From JAJKJG01 sp036386395 (GTDB lineage: Bacteria > Pseudomonadota > Alphaproteobacteria > Rhizobiales > Beijerinckiaceae), in contig DASVVU010000203.1 of assembly GCA_036386395.1 (NCBI GenBank), positions 1-30,986 of the forward strand: a stretch of DNA of 30,986 bases. The letters run 5' to 3'. The notes under the pieces were generated by a model, which ran no database searches, had not been told where the DNA came from, and saw nothing but the letters and a program-made list of their open reading frames with translations. Of the stretch, positions 25,801 through 30,986 are shown piece after piece (position 1 is the first letter of the stretch; every line of letters starts with the position of its first letter). The position numbers and the translations under genes are program-made.

Positions 25801-26313
25801 GCTGATGCAGCGCACTTCGACAGCTCGGGCCGGAGTTCCATGCCCGCGACCCCCACCCGGCTCGGCCTTCGGCCGAGTCCGCCCTCCCCGCAAGGGGGAG
25901 AGGAGGCCCTCTTCGTCGCCCCGCACGTGTTCGAGCTCGACCGGCCGGCGGCGCTCGAAGAAGAAGTGTTCGGGCCGATCCTGCACGTGGTGCGCTATGC
26001 GGCGCGGGATCTCGATCGGGTGCTGGAGGCGGTCGAGGGCTCCGGCTACGGGTTGACGCTCGGCGTCCACTCGCGCATCGACGCGACGGTCGAGCGCATC
26101 GTCGAGCGCCTCTCCGTCGGCAACGTCTACGTCAACCGCAACATGATCGGCGCCGTCGTCGGCGTGCAGCCCTTCGGCGGCCACGGCCTCTCCGGCACCG
26201 GGCCGAAGGCTGGCGGGCCGCACTACCTCCTGCGCTTTTCGACCGAGCAGACGGTCACGGTCAACACCGCCGCGGCCGGCGGCAACGCCATGCTGCTTGC
26301 CATGGAGGAGTGA
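22894..26313 (+). CDS. putA: Bifunctional proline dehydrogenase / P5C dehydrogenase with two inserted repeat peptides
   Basis: PutA oxidises proline to glutamate in two steps. The PRODH domain (to about 535) shows KGAYWDTEVKRAQ from residue 347 and FGPHRRNSRGVEF at its end. The aldehyde dehydrogenase domain has SPWNFPLA (N739), catalytic E839 in AETGGINAM, nucleophile C873 in AGQRCSALR, EVFGPILHVVRY and the closing PFGGHGLSGTGPKAGG. There is no ribbon-helix-helix DNA-binding domain at the N-terminus. The frame is intact over 1139 residues although it carries two repeat-derived segments: about 543-593 in the interdomain linker and about 944-1006 in the loop before APHVFELDRP. Without them the protein would be about 1026 residues. 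It lies 21 bases after a peptide-binding protein gene. Confidence 0.95.
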   Translation: MSCGGAVASFSGFDAPYAEDDAAIAARLLASARLAPAREGRVDALARDLVGAIRAHRGGLGGVEEVLREYSLSTKEGLALMVLAEALLRVPDAATADRLIEDKLGQGDFAHHETRSDAFLVNASAWALGITARIIQPGETPEGILGQLAKRLGLPAVRAATRQAMRVMGGHFVLGQTIAEALERAHAGAGRLYRYSFDMLGEGARTAEDAERYFDSYAAAIDAIGRAAGNAPLPDRPGISVKLSALHPRYEAVSRDRVMAELVPRVVALARKAREFDLNFTVDAEEADRLELSLDVIAAALPDPALAGWDGFGLAVQAYQKRALAVIDWVAALGESLDRRLMVRLVKGAYWDTEVKRAQERGLDDYPVFTRKAMTDLNYMACAERLLALRSRVFPQFATHNALTVASIVERAGSVEGYEFQRLHGMGESLYGRLIESVPGAACRTYAPVGGHRDLLAYLVRRLLENGANSSFVSVAADPDVPVETLLRRPADIVARARAARHPRLPLPRDLFGPHRRNSRGVEFGHRKSLEGLLKEVEAGAITSPRRGEVESRRKARPGEGAYPLEAQPSPSPGVGVPTDRAVPPHSPRGRGFSAAPLIDGEAKPGTTRDVLSPTDDTVVGRVSEAFPATADAAMDAARRGFRGWNETPASTRAAALERAADLLEARRGRFIHLLQAEGGKTPDDALSEVREAVDFCRYYAAEGRRLFGEGESLPGPTGESNTLRLRGRGVFVAISPWNFPLAIFLGQVTAALMAGNSVVAKPAEQTPLVAAEAVRLLHEAGVPATALHLAPGDGAVGARLVAHPAVAGVVFTGSTEVARAINRALAAKDGPIVPLIAETGGINAMIVDATALPEQVADDVATSAFRSAGQRCSALRLLCLQEDVADRMIAMIVGAARELKLGDPGEPSTHVGPVIDAEAKARLDAHVARMKREAKKVWYAGEFPSPLRGGAGVGVAGPDAAGRPLRPAADAAHFDSSGRSSMPATPTRLGLRPSPPSPQGGEEALFVAPHVFELDRPAALEEEVFGPILHVVRYAARDLDRVLEAVEGSGYGLTLGVHSRIDATVERIVERLSVGNVYVNRNMIGAVVGVQPFGGHGLSGTGPKAGGPHYLLRFSTEQTVTVNTAAAGGNAMLLAMEE
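24521..24670 (+). repeat. Family A palindromic repeat inserted in frame in putA
   Basis: The left half CCTCGCCCCGGAGGGGAGAG continues GTCGAGTCG and CGACCGGGTGAGGGGG. The right half ends CCCCCTCACTCCCCTCGGGG-GAGAGGG. These match the intergenic copies, especially 19029-19168. It is read as TSPRRGEVESRRKARPGEGA ... PPHSPRGRGF without a stop, and lies in the linker between the PRODH domain and AAPLIDGE, where the second domain begins. Confidence 0.85.
25726..25908 (+). repeat. Family B palindromic repeat inserted in frame in putA
   Basis: It begins CCCCTCCCCCTTGCGGGGAG and GGGTGGGGGTCGC; the right half reads GCGACCCCCACCC and CCCTCCCCGCAAGGGGGAGA, an inverted copy, with an inner CTCGGCCTTCGGCCGAG palindrome. 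It is read as PSPLRGGAGVGVAGPD ... PAADAAHF ... SSMPATPT ... PSPPSPQGGEEA. It sits between KKVWYAGE and LFVAPHVFEL, a surface-loop position in PutA-type aldehyde dehydrogenases. The same element is in uvrC at 30838. Confidence 0.88.
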
Positions 26314-26443
26314 GGCGCATGCCGCGTCTCCGCATCGCTGTGTCGCCGGTGCAACGACGGGCGTGGCCGCGCTCCGCTCGGGTTGACCGGGCGGGCCGCC
26401 CCCGCCACTGTCGCGCTCGGCTCGGGTGCGTGGGATAAGATCG

Positions 26444-26806
26444 ATGAAAGCCGGGGTGCTTTGCAGGCTATGGAGCGCGGCGGTCGCCGCGACCGCCCTC
26501 GCCGGCTGCTCGGCGGGCTACATCTACCAGACCTACGGTCCGCCGATGGGCCCGAGCATGGTGACGGTCGGCTGCCACACGACGTACGAGGTCTACGACA
26601 ACGTGAAGGAGCGGCGCATGATGGTCCGCACCAACGTCGGGACGGCGGTCGCCGGCGTGATATGCCGGGACCCGGGCGTCACCCCGACGGCGCGGCGCGC
26701 CGTCGAATACCACTTCGAGACGACGCAGCGCCCGAAGTGCGCCATCGTCGAGGAGCGCTCGCTCACGCCGATCCACCAGGAGTTCGTCTACGCCTGCCGG
26801 CCCTGA
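26444..26806 (+). CDS. Small lipoprotein of unknown function
   Basis: This 120-residue protein has a lipoprotein signal: MKAGVLCRLWSAAVAATALA then lipobox LAGC with lipidated C22. The mature part begins SAGYIYQTYGPPMGPS and has four further cysteines (TVGCHTT, VICRDPG, PKCAIVE, YACRP at the C-terminus), enough for two disulfides in the periplasm. I recognise no family. ATG 26444 was chosen because it starts the signal peptide; a GTG at 26426 is also in frame. It follows putA by 130 bases and is convergent with the next gene. Confidence 0.72.
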   Translation: MKAGVLCRLWSAAVAATALAGCSAGYIYQTYGPPMGPSMVTVGCHTTYEVYDNVKERRMMVRTNVGTAVAGVICRDPGVTPTARRAVEYHFETTQRPKCAIVEERSLTPIHQEFVYACRP

Positions 26807-26832
26807 AGCCGGCCCGTCGACCCAATCCGGAG

Positions 26833-27132
26833 CTACTTGCGCGGCGCGCTGCCGTCGACCGGCCGGCGATCCGGCCCGCGCGTGCCGGCGATGCTGCCGG
26901 TGGTCTCGACATCGATGACGGCATCGGCGCCGATCACCGTCGGCCCGTTCAACCCGAACATCGCGACTTGAGGCGCGCAAGGATCGCGGCTTTGGCCTGT
27001 GCCGGCGCGCAGCTCGTCCGGCTGGCAGCGGGGAGCGAAGTACGTCGGGAACCCCTGCGCCAGTGCCCCCGTGGCAAGGCCGAGGGAGCCCGCGAACACG
27101 ACAAAGCCCACACGAGAGAAACGGCGCCGCAT
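26833..27132 (-). CDS. Small secreted protein of unknown function
   Basis: This 99-residue product begins with a signal peptide (MRRRFSRVGFVVFAGSLGLA, cleaved near ALA-Q26). A mature region with only two cysteines (C36 in APRCQPDEL, C52 in DPCAPQ) and a Gly/Thr-rich tail (DVETTGSIAGTRGP) follows. The ATG at 27132 has GGAGGGG six bases upstream, which settles the start; the frame runs back to 27210 without protein-like sequence. The segment TTGSI is common in small Rhizobiales secreted proteins, but I cannot name a family. Confidence 0.68.
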   Translation of the reverse strand: MRRRFSRVGFVVFAGSLGLATGALAQGFPTYFAPRCQPDELRAGTGQSRDPCAPQVAMFGLNGPTVIGADAVIDVETTGSIAGTRGPDRRPVDGSAPRK

Positions 27133-27442
27133 GGATAGCCCCTCCGAGGACGAGCGCGCCGCAAAGCGCGCCCTTTCGGCAAAACGAGCGGGATTCGGGC
27201 GGGGTTCCACCTCGCCAGATCCTCCCCCGCGTAGCGAGACCTCCGCGAACGCTCGCCATCATAGTGACGGTGCCGATCATGATGAGCGAGGGACTCTGGA
27301 ATCACACGAGAATCCGACTCGGTCATGATGATGATGCGCCTTCGCTGCGGGAGGATCTGGAAACGCACGGGTTAGAGCGGGATGACTTTTCTTCGAGTCG
27401 TCATCCCGCTCTAAGCATGATCTTTCCGCAAACCGGTCCAAT
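27133..27442. other. 310-base intergenic stretch with regulatory potential
   Basis: It lies between the small secreted protein gene and the GNAT stop, both on the minus strand. It holds the leader of the secreted protein, a GCGCG/CGCGC inverted pair near 27149-27172, several GATGA/TCATCAT runs near 27275-27335, and the composite repeat at 27372-27437. I see no gene and no confident promoter. Confidence 0.5.
27372..27437. repeat. Composite palindromic repeat downstream of the GNAT gene
   Basis: TTAGAGCGGGATGAC (27372-27386) and GTCATCCCGCTCTAA (27400-27414) are perfect 15-base inverted arms around a 13-base loop. AGCATGATCTTTCCGCAAAC and CGGT follow directly, the left end of another repeat type that I know as frequent in Rhizobiales. 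It begins five bases beyond the GNAT stop and probably ends or protects the transcript. Confidence 0.82.
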
Positions 27443-28084
27443 CTAATGCACCGTCGCAAGCTCGATCGCCTCGTCGGAGCGGGCCTGCGGCACGAAGCCG
27501 GTGTGGCCCCATGACTTCAGGCTCTCCCACGTCCGCCGGTCGAGGCGGAAGCGGTCGACCGGGAAGACGCCGCCCCGGGCCGGGAAGGCCATGAGGCCCG
27601 CGCCCTGGAAGGCGAAGCCGCACTTCTCGAGGACTCGCCGCGAGGCCGGGTTCACGACCCGGGCCGAGGACGTGAGCACCCGCCCGTTGCTGTAGGCGAA
27701 GAAGGCGTCGATCAGCGCCCGCGCGGCTTCCGTCGCGTGGCCCTGCCCCCAGTGGGGCACCCCGAGCCAGTAGCCGAGGTGGGGCTCCCCGTCCTCCGGG
27801 TTCGGCCCGATCCCGACCGCGCCGATCACGGAGCCCGGCTTGCCCTTGGGGGTGATGGCGAGCGTGAGGCTTTCCCCGTCCGCGTTCTCCTGCCGGGTGT
27901 GCAGGATGAAGTCCTCCACGTCCCGGAGTCGCAGGGGATGCGGGATCCGCGCCGTCATCTCGGCGACGGCTTTCTCACCGGCGAGGCGGACGATGGCCTG
28001 GGCGTCGTTCTGGCGGGGCCAGCGCAGCCACAGCCGGCGGGTCTCGAGCCGGAACACGTCGTCGCGGGTGAGGTCGGGAAACAT
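27443..28084 (-). CDS. GNAT family N-acetyltransferase (RimJ/RimL-like)
   Basis: This 213-residue acetyl-CoA-dependent acyltransferase opens with ETRRLWLRWPRQNDAQAIVRL, the usual start of RimJ/RimL-like GNATs. The GYWLGVPHWGQGHATEAARA segment (about 108-127) contains the Q/R-x-x-G-x-A type pyrophosphate-binding loop, and NPASRRVLEKCGF follows as motif B. ATG 28084 has GGAG seven bases upstream; the open frame above it runs through a hairpin. The gene follows rplU and rpmA on the same strand. A GNAT in this place followed by obgE is usual in Rhizobiales, but here no obgE follows. The substrate is unknown. Confidence 0.88.
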   Translation of the reverse strand: MFPDLTRDDVFRLETRRLWLRWPRQNDAQAIVRLAGEKAVAEMTARIPHPLRLRDVEDFILHTRQENADGESLTLAITPKGKPGSVIGAVGIGPNPEDGEPHLGYWLGVPHWGQGHATEAARALIDAFFAYSNGRVLTSSARVVNPASRRVLEKCGFAFQGAGLMAFPARGGVFPVDRFRLDRRTWESLKSWGHTGFVPQARSDEAIELATVH

Positions 28085-28132
28085 CTTTCGGCTCCGATCC
28101 GGGCGGCCCTCCTCCAAGGGCCGGATGCGACG

Positions 28133-28159
28133 AAGGGGAGGTGGTGTCCACCTCCCCTT
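28133..28159 (-). terminator. Perfect hairpin between rpmA and the GNAT gene
   Basis: AAGGGGAGGTGG and CCACCTCCCCTT pair perfectly around a three-base loop. No T-run follows on the minus strand, so it may act as a partial terminator or RNA-processing site that lowers GNAT expression relative to the ribosomal proteins. Confidence 0.6.
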
Positions 28160-28252
28160 CCGGATCTGAGCTTGGCCGTTTCTGGCCCTTTGAGCTCTCA
28201 TCCGCCGGTTCGGTTTGACACCGGCGGGAGCTCCTCGTCTTAGCTCTCGCCG

Positions 28253-28519
28253 CTACTCGGCCGCCTGTTGGGCGGGAACGACCGATACGAAGGCTCGGCC
28301 CGATTTGGTCACGAATCGGACGTGGCCGTCGGCGGTGGCGAAGAGGGTATGGTCCTTGCCCATGCCGACGTTGCGCCCGGCGTGCCACTTGGTGCCGCGC
28401 TGGCGGATGATGATGTTGCCGGCGAGAACGCTCTCATCGCCGAACTTCTTGACGCCGAGGCGGCGGCCTGCCGAGTCGCGCCCGTTGCGCGAGGAGCCGC
28501 CTGCTTTCTTGTGAGCCAT
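28253..28519 (-). CDS. rpmA: 50S ribosomal protein L27
   Basis: This 88-residue L27 sits near the peptidyl-transferase centre of the large subunit. It shows the invariant start MAHKKAGGSSRNGRDSAGRR with residues GVKKFG, then VLAGNIIIRQRGTK and HAGRNVGMGKDHTLFA. The N-terminal tail lacks the cleavable extension found in Firmicutes. GGAG lies six bases before the ATG. It is the second gene of the rplU-rpmA operon, 60 bases after rplU. Confidence 0.97.
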   Translation of the reverse strand: MAHKKAGGSSRNGRDSAGRRLGVKKFGDESVLAGNIIIRQRGTKWHAGRNVGMGKDHTLFATADGHVRFVTKSGRAFVSVVPAQQAAE

Positions 28520-28579
28520 GATGAACTCCGTGAACCTCTCTCTAGCGGGATTCGCTCAAAAAAGCACCCCGAAAATTCC

Positions 28580-29056
28580 TCACTCGGCGGCGCCCTCGCC
28601 GCCCTCCGCCGGCTTCGCCTTGCGCGGCGCCCGCGGCTTCTTCGCCGCCGTGGGCTCCGCCGGGGCTTCGGCCGGCGCGGCGCTCTCGGCCGGGGCCGCT
28701 TGGGCGGCCGGCTCTGCCGTCGCGGCGCGAGGGGGCCTCTCGCCGCCGGTCAGGATCTCGGTGATCCGCACGACGGTGAAGTCCTGGCGGTGGCCGCGCT
28801 TGCGCTTCGAGTTCTGGCGGCGGCGCTTCTTGAAGGCGATGACCTTCGGCCCGCGCTTCTGCTCGACCACCTCGCCCGCGACGGTGATGCCGTCGACGGT
28901 GGGACCGCCGAGCTGCGTTCCGCTGTCGCCCGTGAACATCAGCACCTGGTCGAACGTGACCGAGCTGCCGGGTTCGGCGTCGAGCTTGGCGACGGTGATG
29001 ACGTCCTGGGCGGCGACGCGGTATTGCTTGCCGCCGGTCTTGATCACTGCGAACAT
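28580..29056 (-). CDS. rplU: 50S ribosomal protein L21 with long Ala/Pro-rich tail
   Basis: L21 binds 23S rRNA in the large subunit. The core (1-103) is canonical: MFAVIKTGGKQYRV, VLMFTG, then KVIAFKKRRRQNSKRKRGHR and FTVVRITEIL. A further 55 residues of Ala, Pro, Glu and Lys (PAAQAAPAESAAPAEAPAEP, then KKPRAPRKAKPA) follow, a low-complexity tail seen in several alphaproteobacteria. The start is ATG 29056, preceded by GAGG; the frame runs open up to 29188 but that part contains the leader and promoter region. A good promoter lies 130 bases upstream. Confidence 0.96.
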   Translation of the reverse strand: MFAVIKTGGKQYRVAAQDVITVAKLDAEPGSSVTFDQVLMFTGDSGTQLGGPTVDGITVAGEVVEQKRGPKVIAFKKRRRQNSKRKRGHRQDFTVVRITEILTGGERPPRAATAEPAAQAAPAESAAPAEAPAEPTAAKKPRAPRKAKPAEGGEGAAE

Positions 29057-29185
29057 CGTTTTGCCTCGTGTTCTCAAGCCCTGCTCTCCGCGAGGCGGGG
29101 CAGGCTTCTTCACAGCTACGGTTGCGGGACGCGGCTGACGCCGCAAATGCAAGCGCGCGGACGTGAGCCCGCGCGCGAAGGGCCC

Positions 29186-29214
29186 CACATAGGCGCGGAC
29201 GGCGTCCGAGTCAA
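29186..29214 (-). promoter_or_regulatory. Predicted promoter of the rplU-rpmA operon
   Basis: On the minus strand TTGACT (29209-29214) and TATGTG (29186-29191) are 17 bases apart. The -35 matches five of six consensus bases. The predicted leader before rplU is about 120 bases, long enough for structured control, though I see no known element in it. Confidence 0.6.
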
Positions 29215-29293
29215 CGTTTTCCCGTTCGTCCGGGGCTCAACGAGGCCCTTAAACCGGCCTTTTCCCTTGCCCCGAAATCCTTAAATCACCCCC

Positions 29294-30986
29294 ATGAGCC
29301 GCCCGCCCGCCAACGACGTGCCCCCCGACATCCTGGACGACGATGACGTAGACGATGTTGCCGATGATGTAGCGGCCATCGTAGACGATGATGCCGCCGT
29401 CGCCGAGGCCGCCTCCGACGTCGACCTCGACCTCGAGGCCTCCGCCTCCTCGGTCAAGGCCGGCGTCGAGGCGATCCGGCGCGTCTGGACGACGCTGCCG
29501 AACTCCCCCGGCGTCTACCGCATGATCGACGCCAAGGGCGACGTGCTCTACGTCGGCAAGGCGAAGTCGCTGAAAGCCCGCGTGGCGGCCTACGCCCGCG
29601 GCCAGCCGCACGCGAACCGGCTCGCCCGCATGATCGCCGACACGGCCTCAATGGAGTTCGTGACCACGGCGACCGAGACCGAAGCGCTGCTGCTCGAGGC
29701 GAACCTCATCAAGCAGCTCAAGCCGCGCTACAACGTGCTGCTGCGGGACGACAAGTCCCTGCCCTATATCCTTCTCACCGCCGACCACGAGGCGCCGCAG
29801 GTCGTGAAGCACCGCGGCGCCCGCAACCGGCCGGGCGCCTACTTCGGCCCGTTCGCCAACGTCTGGGCCGTGAACCGCACCATCAACGCGCTCCAGCGCG
29901 CCTTCCTGATCCGCTCCTGCAACGACAGCTATTACGAGAACCGCACCCGCCCCTGCCTGCTGTTCCAGATCAAGCGCTGCTCGGGCCCGTGCACGAAGGA
30001 GATTCCCTTGGACGAGTACCGCACCCTCGTCGGCGAAGCGCGGGCGTTCCTCTCGGGCAAATCCAACGCCGTGAAGGAGCGGCTCGCGGCCGAGATGAAC
30101 GAGGCGGCGGAGAGCCTGGAGTTCGAGCGCGCGGCGCGCTACCGCGACCGCCTCGCGGCCCTCTCGGCCGTGCAGGCGACGCAGGGCATCAACACGCAAG
30201 GGGTCGAGGAGGCGGACGTCTTTGCCCTCGACGAGCAAGCCGGGCAGTTCTGCGTCGAGGTGTTCTTCTTCCGCAACTGGCAGAACTGGGGCAACCGCGC
30301 CTACTTCCCCAAGGCCCACAAGTCGATGCCGCCGGGCGAGGTCCTGGCCTCGTTCCTGGCCCAGTTCTACGACGACAAGCCGGCGCCGCGCCTCATCCTC
30401 GTCTCGCACGACATCGAGGACTGCGAGCTCCTCGCCGCGGCGCTCTCGACCAAGGCCGAGGCCAAGGTCGAGATCCACGTGGCGAAGCGCGGCGAGCGCG
30501 CGAACCTCGTCGCGTACGCGCTGCGCAATGCGCGCGAAGCGCTCGGCCGGCGCCTTGCCGACACCTCGTCGCAGCAGAAGCTCCTCACCTCGCTCGGTCA
30601 GGCCTTCGGCCTCGCGAAGGCGCCGCGCCGCATCGACGTGTTCGACAACTCCCACATCATGGGCACCAACGCCGTCGGTGCCATGATCGTGGCCGGCCCG
30701 AACGGGCTGATGAAGCAGCACTACCGCACGTTCAACATCAAGTCCGAGGAGCTAACCCCCGGCGACGACTACGGCATGATGCGCGAGGTTCTGCGGCGGC
30801 GCTTCTCGAGGCTCGTGAAGGAGGCGCCGCGCGAAATCCCCTCCCCCTTGCGGGGAGGGGTAGGGGTGGGGGTCGCAGGGCCGGATCAGGACTTATCCAT
30901 TCCGAGCCCTGCGGCTGATGCAACCTTCACAGCGTCAACAAATAGCTCTATGCCCGCGACCCCCACCCCTAACCCCTCCCCGCAAG
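29294..30986 (+). CDS. uvrC: Excinuclease ABC subunit C, 3' end outside the window, with an inserted repeat peptide
   Basis: UvrC makes both incisions in nucleotide excision repair. An unusual acidic N-terminus (about 13-50, many Asp and Ala) precedes the GIY-YIG nuclease domain (GVY 73-75, YVG 86-88, R96). Then come the cysteine-bearing RCSGPCTKEI region, a UVR motif (ESLEFERAARYRDRLAAL) and the start of the RNase H-like domain with the catalytic Asp of DVFDNSHIMGTNAVGAMIV. The last 49 visible codons, from residue 516 on, are a family B repeat read in frame after RRRFSRLVKEAPREI. No stop occurs before the window ends at codon 564. The ATG at 29294 has no strong ribosome-binding site. Confidence 0.94.
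   Translation, partial: MSRPPANDVPPDILDDDDVDDVADDVAAIVDDDAAVAEAASDVDLDLEASASSVKAGVEAIRRVWTTLPNSPGVYRMIDAKGDVLYVGKAKSLKARVAAYARGQPHANRLARMIADTASMEFVTTATETEALLLEANLIKQLKPRYNVLLRDDKSLPYILLTADHEAPQVVKHRGARNRPGAYFGPFANVWAVNRTINALQRAFLIRSCNDSYYENRTRPCLLFQIKRCSGPCTKEIPLDEYRTLVGEARAFLSGKSNAVKERLAAEMNEAAESLEFERAARYRDRLAALSAVQATQGINTQGVEEADVFALDEQAGQFCVEVFFFRNWQNWGNRAYFPKAHKSMPPGEVLASFLAQFYDDKPAPRLILVSHDIEDCELLAAALSTKAEAKVEIHVAKRGERANLVAYALRNAREALGRRLADTSSQQKLLTSLGQAFGLAKAPRRIDVFDNSHIMGTNAVGAMIVAGPNGLMKQHYRTFNIKSEELTPGDDYGMMREVLRRRFSRLVKEAPREIPSPLRGGVGVGVAGPDQDLSIPSPAADATFTASTNSSMPATPTPNPSPQ
30838..30986 (+). repeat. Family B palindromic repeat inserted in frame in uvrC (partial)
   Basis: It begins CCCCTCCCCCTTGCGGGGAG and GGGTGGGGGTCGC; the other half reads GCGACCCCCACCCCTAACCC and CTCCCCGCAAG at the window edge. 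It is read as PSPLRGGVGVGVAGPD ... PAADATF ... SSMPATPT, the same frame and strand as in putA. The middle differs from the putA copy by base changes and one three-base length difference. Confidence 0.88.

Noticed and set aside
25726..25908. Frameshifted or broken putA because of the repeat
   Set aside because: The frame is continuous through both inserts, and catalytic residues lie on both sides in the same frame.

Overview
The window is high-GC DNA with strong G/C third-position bias. Its gene content points to an alphaproteobacterium of the Hyphomicrobiales (Rhizobiales), near the Methylobacteriaceae/Salinarimonadaceae. The evidence is DUF992, the rplU-rpmA-GNAT order, an L21 with an Ala/Pro/Lys-rich tail, a RibB-like/RibA fusion, and several palindromic repeat families typical of that order. 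The genus assignment is an inference.

Layout. (1) Bases 1-3263 hold an ABC peptide/nickel-family importer: two permeases and one ATPase, with a palindromic repeat before the first permease and another inside the operon. (2) Bases 3278-5919 hold a YkgJ-type cysteine-cluster protein, a 30-residue small protein interrupted by TAG, a two-helix membrane protein, and a class III aminotransferase. (3) Bases 6100-10345, all minus strand, hold a divergent EF-G2-like GTPase, a DUF992 secreted protein, about 750 bases with no gene I can support, and a HAD pyrimidine 5'-nucleotidase. (4) Bases 10711-15972, plus strand, hold ribA with a degenerate RibB-like N-terminus, a YfhO-like membrane protein, lemA and an M48 metalloprotease. 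(5) Bases 15991-26313 look like a peptide/amino-acid scavenging cluster: an M20 amidohydrolase divergent from a family-5 binding protein, two permeases, a second binding protein with its own promoter, and putA 21 bases downstream. No ATPase lies in this cluster. (6) Bases 26444-30986 hold a small lipoprotein, a small secreted protein, a GNAT acetyltransferase, rpmA and rplU on the minus strand, and divergently uvrC, which runs off the window.

The most striking feature is the repeat system. One palindromic family (called A here) lies intergenically at 40-164, 5924-6086 and 19029-19168, and also inside putA (24521-24670) without breaking the frame. A second, GC-rich family (B) lies inside putA (25726-25908) and inside uvrC (30838 to the window end). 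In both genes family B is in the same orientation and the same reading frame, so the two unrelated enzymes share an inserted peptide (PSPLRGG-x-GVGVAGPD ... PAADA ... SSMPATPT). All three insertions fall at a domain linker or a variable loop. This resembles the protein-coding palindromic elements described in Rickettsia.

How the genes may work together (inference): imported peptides would be cleaved (M20), amino groups removed (aminotransferase) and proline oxidised to glutamate (PutA). The ATPase at 2271-3263 or one outside the window may power the second permease pair.
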